Source: Sphingomonas gei (GTDB taxonomy: Bacteria > Pseudomonadota > Alphaproteobacteria > Sphingomonadales > Sphingomonadaceae). Taken from it: a stretch of DNA of 64,000 bases. The stretch spans positions 434,001 through 498,000 of the forward strand of contig NZ_SRXT01000004.1 of assembly GCF_004792685.1 (NCBI RefSeq), in the 5' to 3' direction. Below, one piece after another: positions 9,493 through 18,441 of this stretch. The notes beneath the pieces were generated by a model, which was not told the DNA's origin, did no database searches, and was given only the letters and a program-made list of their open reading frames with translations. The position numbers and the translations under genes are program-made. Positions within the stretch are counted from its first letter, which is position 1; each line of letters starts with the position of its first letter.

Positions 9493-10129
9493 AAATCCGG
9501 GACCCGATCTGAAGTTCGAACGCCGCTACAAGCGGCTGCACAAGGGGCCCGTCGCCGGCGTCGATGAGGCAGGGCGCGGGCCGCTCGCCGGCCCCGTGGT
9601 CGCTGCAGCGGTCGTGCTCGACCCCAAATGCATCCCCGAGGGCATCGACGATTCGAAAGTGCTCACCGCGGCAAAGCGCGAACGGCTGTGCGCCGAATTG
9701 CTCGCCTGCGCCAAGGTCGGCGTGGGGATGGCGAGCGTCGAGGAAATCGACACGATCAACATCTTCTGGGCATCGATGCTGGCGATGCACCGCGCGGTCG
9801 AGGCGCTGGGGTTCCGGCCGGCCTTCGTGCTCGTCGACGGCAATCGCTGCCCCGATTGGGACCATCAGAGCCACGCCGTGGTCAGCGGCGACGCGCTGTG
9901 CATGTCGATCGCCGCCGCCTCGATCGTCGCCAAGCACAAGCGCGACTGCATGATGCAGGCGCTCGACGCGGAACATCCCGGCTATGGCTGGGCGAGCAAC
10001 AAGGGCTATTCGGCCAAGGTCCACCAGGAGGCATTGCGCGTCCTCGGCCCGACGCCCCACCATCGCCGCAGCTTCTGGCGCGTCGCGCAGGCCGAGCTCG
10101 ATTTCGGACCGCAGATCGCGGCGGAATAA
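9485..10129 (+). CDS. rnhB: Ribonuclease HII
   Basis: Cleaves RNA in RNA-DNA hybrids and nicks at single ribonucleotides in DNA. The 214-residue protein shows the first catalytic Asp-Glu pair in GVDEAGRGPLAGPVV, then FVLVDGN and AASIVAKHKRD with the remaining acidic residues. The ATG at 9485 lies within the end of the thiD gene (8 nt overlap), so it is probably translated from the same message. Confidence 0.95.
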   Translation: MPKNPGPDLKFERRYKRLHKGPVAGVDEAGRGPLAGPVVAAAVVLDPKCIPEGIDDSKVLTAAKRERLCAELLACAKVGVGMASVEEIDTINIFWASMLAMHRAVEALGFRPAFVLVDGNRCPDWDHQSHAVVSGDALCMSIAAASIVAKHKRDCMMQALDAEHPGYGWASNKGYSAKVHQEALRVLGPTPHHRRSFWRVAQAELDFGPQIAAE

Positions 10130-10257
10130 AGCGTGCTTGGGCGACGGCTGGGCCGAGGGCCCCACTGCCCCGGATTGAACATTGTGGCGCGTGCCGAAAA
10201 GGGCATAGGGAAAGAATTGCCACCGAGCCGGGACCACCCCTTGCCCTTCCATATCCA

Positions 10258-11778
10258 GTGATCGCCGCCGCTCCGCTTCCCGGTGCCGCGTTCGGGAGAC
10301 CCGCGGCGCTTGCCGCGCTGGTTCTGGTGTTCGCCTTGTTCGCGATGGCGCGGCCGATCGATCATGACGAGAGCCAATATGTCGCCGCGGCAGTGCTCTC
10401 GGGCGAGGGGCTGCTTCCCTATCGCGATTATGCCTATCTGCAGACCCCCCTCCAGCCGTTGCTGTTCGGCAGTGTCGCCAAGCTGCTAGGCGCCTACGCG
10501 TATCCGGGGCTTCGGCTGATCAATGCGGTGCTGGGCGCGCTTGCCGTGATGTTCGTGTATCGCGCCGCGCGCGCTGCGGCGGTGGGAGTTCGCCCCGCGC
10601 TGATCGCGGCAGGACTGTTCGCGGCCACCGACATCCTGTTGTTCGGCACGGGCAGCGCGCGCAACGACGCGCTTCCGGTAGCATTGCTGGCGGGTGCGCT
10701 CTGGCTCATCATTGCCGGCGAAGGACGGCGGCGTACGCCCCTCGCCGCATTCTGCGCGGGGCTGCTGCTGGCCGCCGCAGCCGCGACAAAGGCCAGTTAC
10801 GCGCTTCCTGCCGCTGCATATGGGGCGTGGACGCTGCTCGATCGTGCGCATCGTCCCTTGTGGGTCGCCGTGGGGGCAGCGTTGCCGACCGCGCTCGTAT
10901 TGGGGCTCGCCAGCCTGGCGCCGGAGGCCTTTCGGTTTGGCGTCTTCACTTTCCCCGCCGACGCGCCGCGGCAATATTTCGCGAGCGGGGGCAAGGGATA
11001 CAAGCTCACGCTGGCATTCCGGTTGATCGATCTCGCCAAGTTTCTGGCGCTTGGTGCGGCGCTCCCCGCACTGCTGCTGGTCGCCTCCCGGCTGCGCGCG
11101 TGGCGCGGTCACGCGCGGATCGACTGGCTGCTCCATCTCCTCATTGGCGTAGGGCTGATTTCGGCGGTGCTGCCCGAGCCGACCTGGCGGCAATATCTGC
11201 TGCCGCTGCTGCCGCCTTTGTTTGTGCGGCTGGCGCGGGTCTGGGATGATTCACAACTGCAATGGCAAAGGTTTGCGTTCACCGCCTTCGCGCTCGCCGG
11301 GCTGGCGCCCACGGTGATCGCGTTCGGCAGCGCTGCGGTCGAAGGAATCCCGATGGTCCGCGTGCTCGACGAAGGCCGGGCCATCGACCGGGCGCTGGAC
11401 GCGGCCGGGGCCCACGGCCCGGTCGCGTCGACCGCGCCGCAACTCCTTCCCGGCGCGGAAAGGCTTCCGGACCGGCGCTTTGCCGCAGGACCGTTCTTTC
11501 TCCGCAGCAAAGCACTGATCTCCGAAGCCGATGAGCGCCGCTTCCACCTCGTGTCGGTTGGGCGCCTTCGGCCGAACGATTTGCCGCCGGTCGTGCTTCT
11601 GGGCGGAGAAGCGCGCTGGTCGGGAGGAGACCCGGGGCTCGATTCGGAGATCGAGCGCATCGCCGAACCGCGCATCGCGAAGCGGCTAAAGGTGGGCGAC
11701 GGACGGCTGCGGCTGCTGTTGCTGACGCCGCCGCTTCAAGCGGCGGCGCGGGCGCGCCTGTCGAGCAGTTCCGAATAA
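10258..11778 (+). CDS. GT-C fold membrane glycosyltransferase (GT39/ArnT-like)
   Basis: Polytopic inner-membrane protein of 506 residues with about ten hydrophobic segments. The first periplasmic loop carries the acidic pair PIDHDESQYVAA, the place where GT39/ArnT-like enzymes bind their lipid-linked sugar. Such enzymes move sugars from polyprenyl phosphates to lipid or protein acceptors at the outer face of the inner membrane; donor and acceptor here are unknown. GTG at 10258 is the first in-frame start after a 128-nt gap. Its last 43 nt overlap the convergent GT4 gene. It probably belongs with the neighbouring surface-glycan genes. Confidence 0.75.
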   Translation: MIAAAPLPGAAFGRPAALAALVLVFALFAMARPIDHDESQYVAAAVLSGEGLLPYRDYAYLQTPLQPLLFGSVAKLLGAYAYPGLRLINAVLGALAVMFVYRAARAAAVGVRPALIAAGLFAATDILLFGTGSARNDALPVALLAGALWLIIAGEGRRRTPLAAFCAGLLLAAAAATKASYALPAAAYGAWTLLDRAHRPLWVAVGAALPTALVLGLASLAPEAFRFGVFTFPADAPRQYFASGGKGYKLTLAFRLIDLAKFLALGAALPALLLVASRLRAWRGHARIDWLLHLLIGVGLISAVLPEPTWRQYLLPLLPPLFVRLARVWDDSQLQWQRFAFTAFALAGLAPTVIAFGSAAVEGIPMVRVLDEGRAIDRALDAAGAHGPVASTAPQLLPGAERLPDRRFAAGPFFLRSKALISEADERRFHLVSVGRLRPNDLPPVVLLGGEARWSGGDPGLDSEIERIAEPRIAKRLKVGDGRLRLLLLTPPLQAAARARLSSSSE

Positions 11779-12914
11779 TAGGCCATCAGCTCGACCGTGT
11801 GGTCGCGGTCGCTGCGCACCTTGCCGGCCGCGACACAGGCGGCGGCGCGCAGGATCACCGGCTCGCGCGCGAACATCCGGCGGATCGCGTCGGCGGCCGA
11901 CAGCGCGTCGCGCGCCGCATAGGTTTCGGCGAACAGCGGATCGGCGATTTCCGCGAACCCGCCCTCGTCGGGGCCGATCAGCGGCAGGCCGGAGGCCAGC
12001 GCCTCCGACGCGACCAGCCCGAACGGCTCGGCATCGGAGCCATGGACCAATGCGTCGCAGCTCGCCATGATCCGCGACAGGCGGACGCGGTCATATACCG
12101 GGCGGAAGATGCGGATATGCGGGCTGTCGGCGATGCGGTCCTCCAGCTTGCGGCGCTCGGGGCCGTCGCCGATCAGGATCAGCCCGACGGGCAAATCGGT
12201 CGCCGCCGCCTCGACGGCATCGATCACCAGCGGCCAGCGCTTTTCCTTGTGATGACGGCCGAGCCCGAGCAGCAGATGTCCCTCGGGCGGCAGCCCGCAT
12301 TGCTCGAGCAGCGCCACGCGCAGCTTCTCGTCGCGCAGATCGGGCGAGAACCAGCTGCGCTCGATCCCGAGAGGCATCGACGCGTCGACCTTCATGCCGC
12401 GGCGGCGGAAGCGCTTGGCCAGCGCCGGGCCGTTGGTGACGAACGCGTCGTAATGGCCGAGGAAGCGATTCATGTAGCGCGTGTACCAGGCGAACGCGCG
12501 TTCGACCTGGATCGGCGTGGCGATATTGTCGAGCCAGCGCTGCGGATAGGCACCCATCTGGTCGCCATGCGCGAAGAAGACCTTGAGCGAGGCGCCCTTC
12601 CAGTTGGCGACGGTCCAGGCGGGGAGCCAGGGCGAGCTGCATTCGACGATGTCGGGCTGGAGCTGGTCGAGCAACGCCCAGACCGGCTCGTCCTTGACGA
12701 AGATGCAGTAGTTGCGATCGAGCGCCAAAGCCGGCGACTTGACCCAGAGAATGCGGCCGCCGCCCGGGCGATCCTCCACACCCTCTTCGAGCGCCGGCGC
12801 GATGACGGTCAGCTCGTGGCCCAGATCGGCCATGATCCCGATCTTGCGATCGATATAGGTCCGCACCCCGCCCCCGGTGGGCGAGTAGAATTCGTTGACG
12901 TCGACGATGCGCAT
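11736..12914 (-). CDS. GT4-family glycosyltransferase
   Basis: Cytosolic nucleotide-sugar glycosyltransferase of 392 residues with a GT-B fold. The N-terminal acceptor domain has the glycine-rich loop FYSPTGGGVRTYIDRK; the C-terminal donor domain has LGLGRHHKEKRW and the E-x7-E motif in DAEPFGLVASEALASG. The acceptor is unknown. It is the last gene of a three-gene minus-strand set (membrane protein, DUF2141, GT4), 10 nt after DUF2141. It overlaps the convergent GT-C gene by 43 nt. Confidence 0.85.
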   Translation of the reverse strand: MRIVDVNEFYSPTGGGVRTYIDRKIGIMADLGHELTVIAPALEEGVEDRPGGGRILWVKSPALALDRNYCIFVKDEPVWALLDQLQPDIVECSSPWLPAWTVANWKGASLKVFFAHGDQMGAYPQRWLDNIATPIQVERAFAWYTRYMNRFLGHYDAFVTNGPALAKRFRRRGMKVDASMPLGIERSWFSPDLRDEKLRVALLEQCGLPPEGHLLLGLGRHHKEKRWPLVIDAVEAAATDLPVGLILIGDGPERRKLEDRIADSPHIRIFRPVYDRVRLSRIMASCDALVHGSDAEPFGLVASEALASGLPLIGPDEGGFAEIADPLFAETYAARDALSAADAIRRMFAREPVILRAAACVAAGKVRSDRDHTVELMAYYSELLDRRARAAA

Positions 12915-12924
12915 GATCGCCTCC

Positions 12925-13446
12925 TCAGTCGAGCGGGCCGAAGCCGCCGAGACCCTTCAGATATTGCGCCCGTACGGTGATCTGGCCGCCACTGGCCGCC
13001 ACGTTGACCAGCGCCTGGCGGACCTTGGGACGGCTGCGCCCGAGTCGCTGGTTGCTCGGAAAGCCCGCGCCGTCCTGCCAGAAGTTGAACTTGTTCTTGC
13101 CGTCGCGGTCATGGGTGAACAGCAATGCCCATTGCCCGGCGCTCGGTGCGCGGATGCACAAAGTGACCGGGCCGGAAGCGGGCATCGTCGCCCAGACGCG
13201 TCGAAACGGCTTTCCCTCGCGCACCAGCGAGCGATCGTCCTTCAGAAAATCGGCTTCGTTCGCCGGGTAGAGTTCGAGCTTGAGCCGGCCGGTGCGATCC
13301 TTGAGCCCCGTCACGTTCACCTGGACGCGCGGGCCGCCGGGCAACGCACAGGATCCGTCGACCGGGTCGGCAGCAGCGGGGGCTGCAGCGAACGCCAGCA
13401 CCGCGGCACCTATTGCGGCGACAGCCGGGGTGAAGGTGCGAATCAT
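12925..13446 (-). CDS. DUF2141-family exported protein
   Basis: A 173-residue protein with a clear Sec signal peptide (positive start, hydrophobic core, AAPAAADP cleavage region near residue 27). The mature part matches DUF2141: VNVTGLKDRTGRLKLELY, the FTHDRDGKNKFNFW loop and a C-terminal beta-rich stretch. Function is unknown; the family is periplasmic or surface-exposed. Its ATG overlaps the stop of the upstream membrane-protein gene by 4 nt (ATGA), so it is translationally coupled to it. Confidence 0.82.
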   Translation of the reverse strand: MIRTFTPAVAAIGAAVLAFAAAPAAADPVDGSCALPGGPRVQVNVTGLKDRTGRLKLELYPANEADFLKDDRSLVREGKPFRRVWATMPASGPVTLCIRAPSAGQWALLFTHDRDGKNKFNFWQDGAGFPSNQRLGRSRPKVRQALVNVAASGGQITVRAQYLKGLGGFGPLD

Positions 13447-14420
13447 TGAGACTTCCTCGAAAGCAGCGAATGGAGGCTGAAGCCCGCGATCAGCGCCACA
13501 TGGACCAGCAGGCTGAGTGCGGCGATCAGCGCCATCAGGTCCGACAGCGCCGCGCCCTGACCGATCAGCATGATCGCGAACGTGGCGAAGACCAGTTCCT
13601 TGTTGGGCACCAGCGGCAGGCGCCAGGCGAGCAGCCGCGCCGCCGCGAGGAACAGCCACACCATCAGCGACACCTGCGGCATCGCCGCGTGCCAGGCGAG
13701 CGCGATAAAGAACGATCCCAGCACCAGCCGCGTGCAGTGGATGCCGAAGATCCACCACAATGTCGGACGCGGAAGCGAGAACACCCGGCGCGAGAAGATC
13801 AGGAAAGGAAGCGAGGTGGCGATGATCAACCCGAGCGAACCGAGCACCAGCTTCTGCTGGATCGCGGTGAGCAGGTCGATCCCGAAAGGCAGCGCCAGGG
13901 TGATGCCCAGAAAAGTGATGCCGTTGCCGGCGATCGCCGAAAGGATCGTCACGTCCTTCACTGCGCCGAACGGCGCCGCGACCATCTGCGTGCGCTGGCG
14001 TGCCCAGGCATAGAAATAGGCCTCGCCCGAATAACCGAGCAGCACCTCGTTCGAGATCCGCTTCTTGTGAAGCGCCGCCATGCCGTCGAGCGGGATCCCC
14101 CACAGGCGGCGGAAGATGATGTAATCGAAGGTCGGCGGCCCGAGATAGTAAAGCGCGAAGGCCAGGTAGAAGAGGGGGTTGGTCGGCACGCTGCGCGAAA
14201 GCGCGACCAGCCCCGATCCGAACAATTCGTGCGCGAGCGCGCCGATCATCAGCAGCGTCAGCGCGCCGCCCAGCAGCATCGGCCAGCGGCGCCGGATCTT
14301 CTCGACGGGTTCGAGCCCGGCAAGGTCGGGCGCGCTCGCCAACGGGGCTTCGACAGCGCTGGTGTTCACCGAAGCCTCCACTGCTGATTTGTTCACTGGG
14401 TTGGTTTCCGCTGCAGACAC
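13443..14420 (-). CDS. Polytopic membrane protein of unknown function
   Basis: A 325-residue protein with a polar N-terminal tail rich in Ala, Val and Ser, then about eight hydrophobic segments. The arrangement recalls the lysylphosphatidylglycerol-synthase-like/UPF0104 membrane proteins, but no decisive motif was found. The start is a GTG at 14420 with no clear ribosome site. It heads a coupled operon with DUF2141 and a GT4 glycosyltransferase, which suggests a part in moving or building a lipid-linked glycan. The upstream 140 nt is AT-rich and divergent to another GT4 gene, so promoters probably lie there. Confidence 0.65.
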   Translation of the reverse strand: MSAAETNPVNKSAVEASVNTSAVEAPLASAPDLAGLEPVEKIRRRWPMLLGGALTLLMIGALAHELFGSGLVALSRSVPTNPLFYLAFALYYLGPPTFDYIIFRRLWGIPLDGMAALHKKRISNEVLLGYSGEAYFYAWARQRTQMVAAPFGAVKDVTILSAIAGNGITFLGITLALPFGIDLLTAIQQKLVLGSLGLIIATSLPFLIFSRRVFSLPRPTLWWIFGIHCTRLVLGSFFIALAWHAAMPQVSLMVWLFLAAARLLAWRLPLVPNKELVFATFAIMLIGQGAALSDLMALIAALSLLVHVALIAGFSLHSLLSRKSQ

Positions 14421-14560
14421 GTAAAAACAAATATCACTTTGTTTCCGCGTCTTGCATCACCTCCCCGAAATGGGCGCAGTGCGGAGATGGCGGACTGACA
14501 GCAGAATGCGGTTTATTGCCGAGTGGATTTGGGCCTAAGGATGGCAAACCGCAAGGGCCG

Positions 14561-15655
14561 ATGTTGCAGCGCACTGATACCCGAACCGCCCAGCACATCC
14601 TCAGCTACGCCCAGACGATGCGTGGCGGCGGAGTCGAGCGGGCGCTGTTGCGCATGGCCGAGGGCTGGCTGCGCGCCGGCCGCCGCGTGACTCTCGTGGT
14701 CGGCAGCGATGAAGGGCCACTCGCCGCGGAGATCCCCCAAGGGGTCGACCTGGTCTCCCTCGGCGATGCGCGCTATTCGGCGCTGTTCGCGCTCGCCGGG
14801 CATGTCCGCAGGGTGGTGCCGGACCTGATCTTCTGCCCGGGCAATCACTATAGCGGCGTCGCCGCGTTGACTCGGTTGCGCCTGGGGCGCGAGTCGCCGG
14901 CGATCGTCGCCAAGGTGTCCAACGCGCTGGTCCGGCCCGAGCAAAGCGGCTTGGAGGCCTGGGCCTATCGCCGGTGGCTCCGGCTTCACCCGCATTTCGT
15001 CGATCATGTCGTCGCGATGACTCCGGCGATGGCGGCGGAGGCGGTGGCCGAGATGGGCCTCGCGCCCGAACGCGTCAGCATAATTGCCAACCCGCCGGCC
15101 TTGCCGCGTCCCGACGCGGCGCCGGTAGCGCTTCCCGCGAGGCGCTATATCGTCGGCCTGGGACGGCTCGAGCCGCAGAAGCGCTGGGACCGGCTGATCG
15201 ACGCTATGGTGCGGATCGGCGATCGCGAAGTCCATTTGCTGATCCTCGGCGAAGGCAGCTTGCGCGGCGAACTGGAGGCACAAGTGGCCGCGCTCGGCCT
15301 GTCGGCGCGCGTGTCGATGCCTGGCCACGCCGGCGATCCGTTGCCCGCGCTGGAAGGTGCGGCGGTGGCGGTGCTGACTTCGGACTATGAAGGCGTTCCC
15401 GGCGTGCTGTGCGAGGCGCTTTCGGTGGGGACGCCGGTGGTATCGACCGAATCGAGCGTCGCGGTGCGCGAGATCGTGGCGGGGCCGGAGCTGGGGACCG
15501 TCGTCGCGCGCGACGACGCCGGGGCGCTGATCGCAGCGCTCGATCACTGGCTTGGCCCCGCTGCGATCCGCCCTGCTCCGATCATCGCGCAGGGCGATCC
15601 GATCTCCGACTATCTTGCGCTGTTCGACCGGCTGGTCTCCCTGCCGCACCCCTGA
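14561..15655 (+). CDS. GT4-family glycosyltransferase
   Basis: A 364-residue GT-B glycosyltransferase. The N-terminal domain has TMRGGGVERALLRMAEGW; the C-terminal donor domain has YIVGLGRLEPQKRWDRLIDA, ILGEGSLRGELE and the sugar-nucleotide motif DYEGVPGVLCEALSVGTPVV. The specific sugar is unknown. ATG 14561 has a weak AAGGG upstream; a TTG at 14516 would add 15 residues. It is divergent from the membrane protein/DUF2141/GT4 operon and convergent with the TonB receptor (3 nt between stops). Confidence 0.83.
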   Translation: MLQRTDTRTAQHILSYAQTMRGGGVERALLRMAEGWLRAGRRVTLVVGSDEGPLAAEIPQGVDLVSLGDARYSALFALAGHVRRVVPDLIFCPGNHYSGVAALTRLRLGRESPAIVAKVSNALVRPEQSGLEAWAYRRWLRLHPHFVDHVVAMTPAMAAEAVAEMGLAPERVSIIANPPALPRPDAAPVALPARRYIVGLGRLEPQKRWDRLIDAMVRIGDREVHLLILGEGSLRGELEAQVAALGLSARVSMPGHAGDPLPALEGAAVAVLTSDYEGVPGVLCEALSVGTPVVSTESSVAVREIVAGPELGTVVARDDAGALIAALDHWLGPAAIRPAPIIAQGDPISDYLALFDRLVSLPHP

Positions 15656-15658
15656 GCA

Positions 15659-17812
15659 TCAGCGCAGCCGGTAGCGCAGCCCCAGCCAAAAAGTGCGCGG
15701 CGTCGCCCGTTCGACCACGCCGGGGCCGCTGATCCCGGCCTCGACTCGCGCATCGGCGAGGTTCTCGGCGCGCGCCTCGATGCTCAGGTTCTGCGTCATC
15801 GGAAGCGCCGCCACGGCGTCGAAGGTGAGCGCGTCCGCCAGCTCGCGGCTGTTCTGATCGTCTTCGAATTGCGGCGAGGCATAGCGTGCGGTGAGCGACG
15901 CCCCCAGATCGCCGCGGCGCCAAGCCAGCGTCGTCGAGGCCTGGTGCGCCGCGGTCTGCGCGGGGCGAAGATCGTCCAGCCCGGCAGCGATGCCGGAGGC
16001 GTGGACGCGCGAATCAACGAAGGCGTAGGACGCCGCCACGCTGAACGGCCCGCTCGCGAACCTGCCGTCCAGCTCGACTCCGCGCGCCTCGACTGCGTCG
16101 AGATTCTGGCGCTGGCGATAGACTCCCGCGGCCGAGACGAAGCCGACTCCGGGGAAGGTGCCGGGGCCGCTGGCCAGCGTAACATTGGCGATCGCCCCGT
16201 CGAGGCGGTTCCAATAGCCGGTGGCGCGGAGCGTCAGCTGTGCGGCGGGGCGCCAGTCGAGCCCGAGCTCGGCGCCGGTCAACCGTTCCGGATCGAGCAC
16301 GGCATTGGCCGCCGTCGCATCGGCGCCGACGCGGAACGGGCGATAGAGTTCGTTGAGGGTCGGCAGTCGCCAGCCGCGATATCCCGCGGCTCGGAACGTT
16401 ACCGCGCCGGTGGCGAGCGCAGCGCCGACGCGTCCGGTCGCCTCGGTGCCGCTGCGATCCGGGAAGGCGAGATTGGTGAGTGCGGCACCCCCGGCAAGCG
16501 GGCGTTCGACCAGCGAGCCGTTGGTGATCGTCCAATGATCCAGCCGTCCGCCGGCGTTGAGCGTCAGCGCTCCGGCCTCGTAGCTCGCATCGGCGAACCC
16601 GCCGAACGTGGTGCTTTCGCCGCCTCCCACGCGCCGTCGCGTCGGCGCGCCTGCGACGAAGGTGTATCGCTCCTGCGTTCGCCCCGACACCCGCCGGACA
16701 TCGCTGCCCAGCCGCAGCGTGATGCCTCCGCCGATTGGCGGGGCGATCTCGATCCGCCCGCCCACGCCGGTGGCGGGAACATTATACTGGTCGAGCGTCG
16801 GCGATGCCGCGGTCCGCGCATCATCGACGCTGGCGAAGCCGCTCGCGAACTGGCGCGTCTGCAGATAAGCCAGCGCCGACCAGCCCCAGTCGCCGCGTTT
16901 GACCAGCCGGATGCTCGCATCGGCGCCGTCACTGGCGACGCGCGTAAAGTCGACGCCGCGATCACGCCGGTCGGTGAAGCCCGACAAATTGGCCTGGAGC
17001 TCGGTGCCGCCGCCGATATCGACGACGCCGCGCAGCGCCAAGCTGGCTTGCTCATAGGGCGCGGCGCGATCGGCGGGGCCGCGATCTTCTTCGACCACGG
17101 GGATGAGGCCATCGCCGCGGGCATATTGGCCGGCGAGCGTGACGAAGCCGCCGCCGAGCGTGGCCGAAGCGAGGGCAGTGGCGTCGACGCTGTCGCGGCT
17201 GCCATAGGCAGTGCGCAGCTGGAGCGTGCCGAGATCGGTCGGCGAGCCGCTGATCAGGTCGATGGTGCCGGCAAGCGCGCCGGGTCCCGCATATCCGCTA
17301 CCGCCGCCGCGGGTGATGCGGATCGCGGCAAGACGCTCGGGCAGATAAGCGGGGAAGGCCACCCAGCCGCCGAACGGATCGGTCTGCGGTACGCCGTCGA
17401 GCGTGACCAATGCGCGGCTCGATGCGTTACCGCCCAGACCGCGCAAGGTAACGCCCTGGCTGGTCGGATGCGCCGAGCGCGAATCCGAGCGGCGAAACTG
17501 GGCCACGCCCGCCGCGTCGCGCAGAACGTCCTCGAGACGGTTGCTGGCGGTGCTGGTCAGCCGTTCGCGGTCGATCGTAACGACATCGTACGCCGCCTCG
17601 CCCGGCGGCGCGTCGAGCCCGCGGCCGGTGATGACGATTTCCGGCGGTTCGCTCTGCGCGAGCGCGGGAGAAGCGCTTCCGAAAAGGATCGTCACCCCCG
17701 CGAAAGCGGGGGCCCATCTCCGGGAGAAGGTACGCGTCGAAACTGCGGTGATATGACTGGCCCTTGCACGAGATGGGGCCCCGCTTTCGCGGGGGTGACG
17801 AGAAGAATTCAC
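15659..17812 (-). CDS. TonB-dependent outer-membrane receptor with repeat-derived N-terminus
   Basis: Outer-membrane beta-barrel transporter of 717 residues for an unknown ligand. After the signal region come a TonB-box-like EIVITGRG, the plug domain (NRLEDVLRDAAGVAQFRR, VTLRGLGGNASSRALVTLDG) and a 22-strand-type barrel ending GLRYRLR. The most likely start is GTG at 17812, whose last two bases are shared with the TGA of maiA (GTGA overlap). The first 45 or so residues, including the signal peptide's basic part, are then encoded by the palindromic repeat at 17691-17799. A second GTG near 17695 would give a very short leader with no basic residues, which is less convincing. Confidence 0.85.
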   Translation of the reverse strand: MNSSRHPRESGAPSRARASHITAVSTRTFSRRWAPAFAGVTILFGSASPALAQSEPPEIVITGRGLDAPPGEAAYDVVTIDRERLTSTASNRLEDVLRDAAGVAQFRRSDSRSAHPTSQGVTLRGLGGNASSRALVTLDGVPQTDPFGGWVAFPAYLPERLAAIRITRGGGSGYAGPGALAGTIDLISGSPTDLGTLQLRTAYGSRDSVDATALASATLGGGFVTLAGQYARGDGLIPVVEEDRGPADRAAPYEQASLALRGVVDIGGGTELQANLSGFTDRRDRGVDFTRVASDGADASIRLVKRGDWGWSALAYLQTRQFASGFASVDDARTAASPTLDQYNVPATGVGGRIEIAPPIGGGITLRLGSDVRRVSGRTQERYTFVAGAPTRRRVGGGESTTFGGFADASYEAGALTLNAGGRLDHWTITNGSLVERPLAGGAALTNLAFPDRSGTEATGRVGAALATGAVTFRAAGYRGWRLPTLNELYRPFRVGADATAANAVLDPERLTGAELGLDWRPAAQLTLRATGYWNRLDGAIANVTLASGPGTFPGVGFVSAAGVYRQRQNLDAVEARGVELDGRFASGPFSVAASYAFVDSRVHASGIAAGLDDLRPAQTAAHQASTTLAWRRGDLGASLTARYASPQFEDDQNSRELADALTFDAVAALPMTQNLSIEARAENLADARVEAGISGPGVVERATPRTFWLGLRYRLR
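17691..17799. repeat. 30-nt inverted repeat of dispersed type, inside a coding region
   Basis: Arms at 17691-17720 and 17770-17799 are inverted copies matching at 29 of 30 positions, separated by 49 nt. Each arm contains its own small hairpin (CCCCCGC-GAAA-GCGGGGG). The core is a well-known dispersed repeat type in alphaproteobacterial genomes (recollection; not searched). It lies wholly within the predicted 5' end of the TonB receptor gene, downstream of the maiA stop. Confidence 0.8.
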
Positions 17813-18426
17813 GGCGCCACGCGATCCGGATGTGCCGCGGCGAATGCCTCGATCGCCTGCGCGGCCGCATCGGCGCGGACCAGTTTTGGATACGCCTCCA
17901 GCGCCACGCCGAAGCGGCGCGCATTGAACATCTGGGGAACGAGGAAGATGTCGGCCACGTTCGGCGAATCGCCGCCGAGCAACGGTCCGTCCCCCGCCAT
18001 CGCTTCGAGCGCGGCGAACCCCTCGGCGATCCAGTGGCGGCTCCATTCGTCGCGGGCGTCGTCGTCGACTCCCATCGCCTTGAGTCGGCGCATCACGCGC
18101 AGATTGTTGAGCGGGTGGGTGTCTGCGGCGATCACCAGCGCGCGGGCCAGCGCGGCGGCGCGGGCATCGGGATCGGCGGGAATCAGCCGCGGCTCGGGAT
18201 ATTTCGCATCGAGCCAGTCGATGATCGCGAGGCTCTGCGTCAGCACCTTGCCATCCACTTCGAGCGCGGGGACGAAGCCCTGCGGGTTCAGCGCGAGATG
18301 CTCGGGGCTGCGCTGCTGATTCTCGAGCAGCATCACGTCGTGCCGCTGGTAGGCGACACTTTTCAGGTTGAGCGCGATGCGGACGCGAAATGCCGCGGAC
18401 GAGCGGAAATAATCGTGGAGCAGCAT
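17809..18426 (-). CDS. maiA: Maleylacetoacetate isomerase / zeta-class GST
   Basis: Glutathione-dependent isomerase acting in tyrosine/homogentisate breakdown (maleylacetoacetate to fumarylacetoacetate). The 205-residue protein has the zeta-class signature SSAAFRVRIALNLK at the N-terminus, the cis-Pro region NPQGFVPALEVDG and the GST C-terminal helix motif NVADIFLVPQMFNARR. No other tyrosine-degradation genes are nearby, so the exact substrate is inferred from family only. It follows the AI-2E gene by 15 nt and overlaps the TonB receptor start. Confidence 0.82.
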   Translation of the reverse strand: MLLHDYFRSSAAFRVRIALNLKSVAYQRHDVMLLENQQRSPEHLALNPQGFVPALEVDGKVLTQSLAIIDWLDAKYPEPRLIPADPDARAAALARALVIAADTHPLNNLRVMRRLKAMGVDDDARDEWSRHWIAEGFAALEAMAGDGPLLGGDSPNVADIFLVPQMFNARRFGVALEAYPKLVRADAAAQAIEAFAAAHPDRVAP

Positions 18427-18441
18427 GGCATTCCCCTTGGT

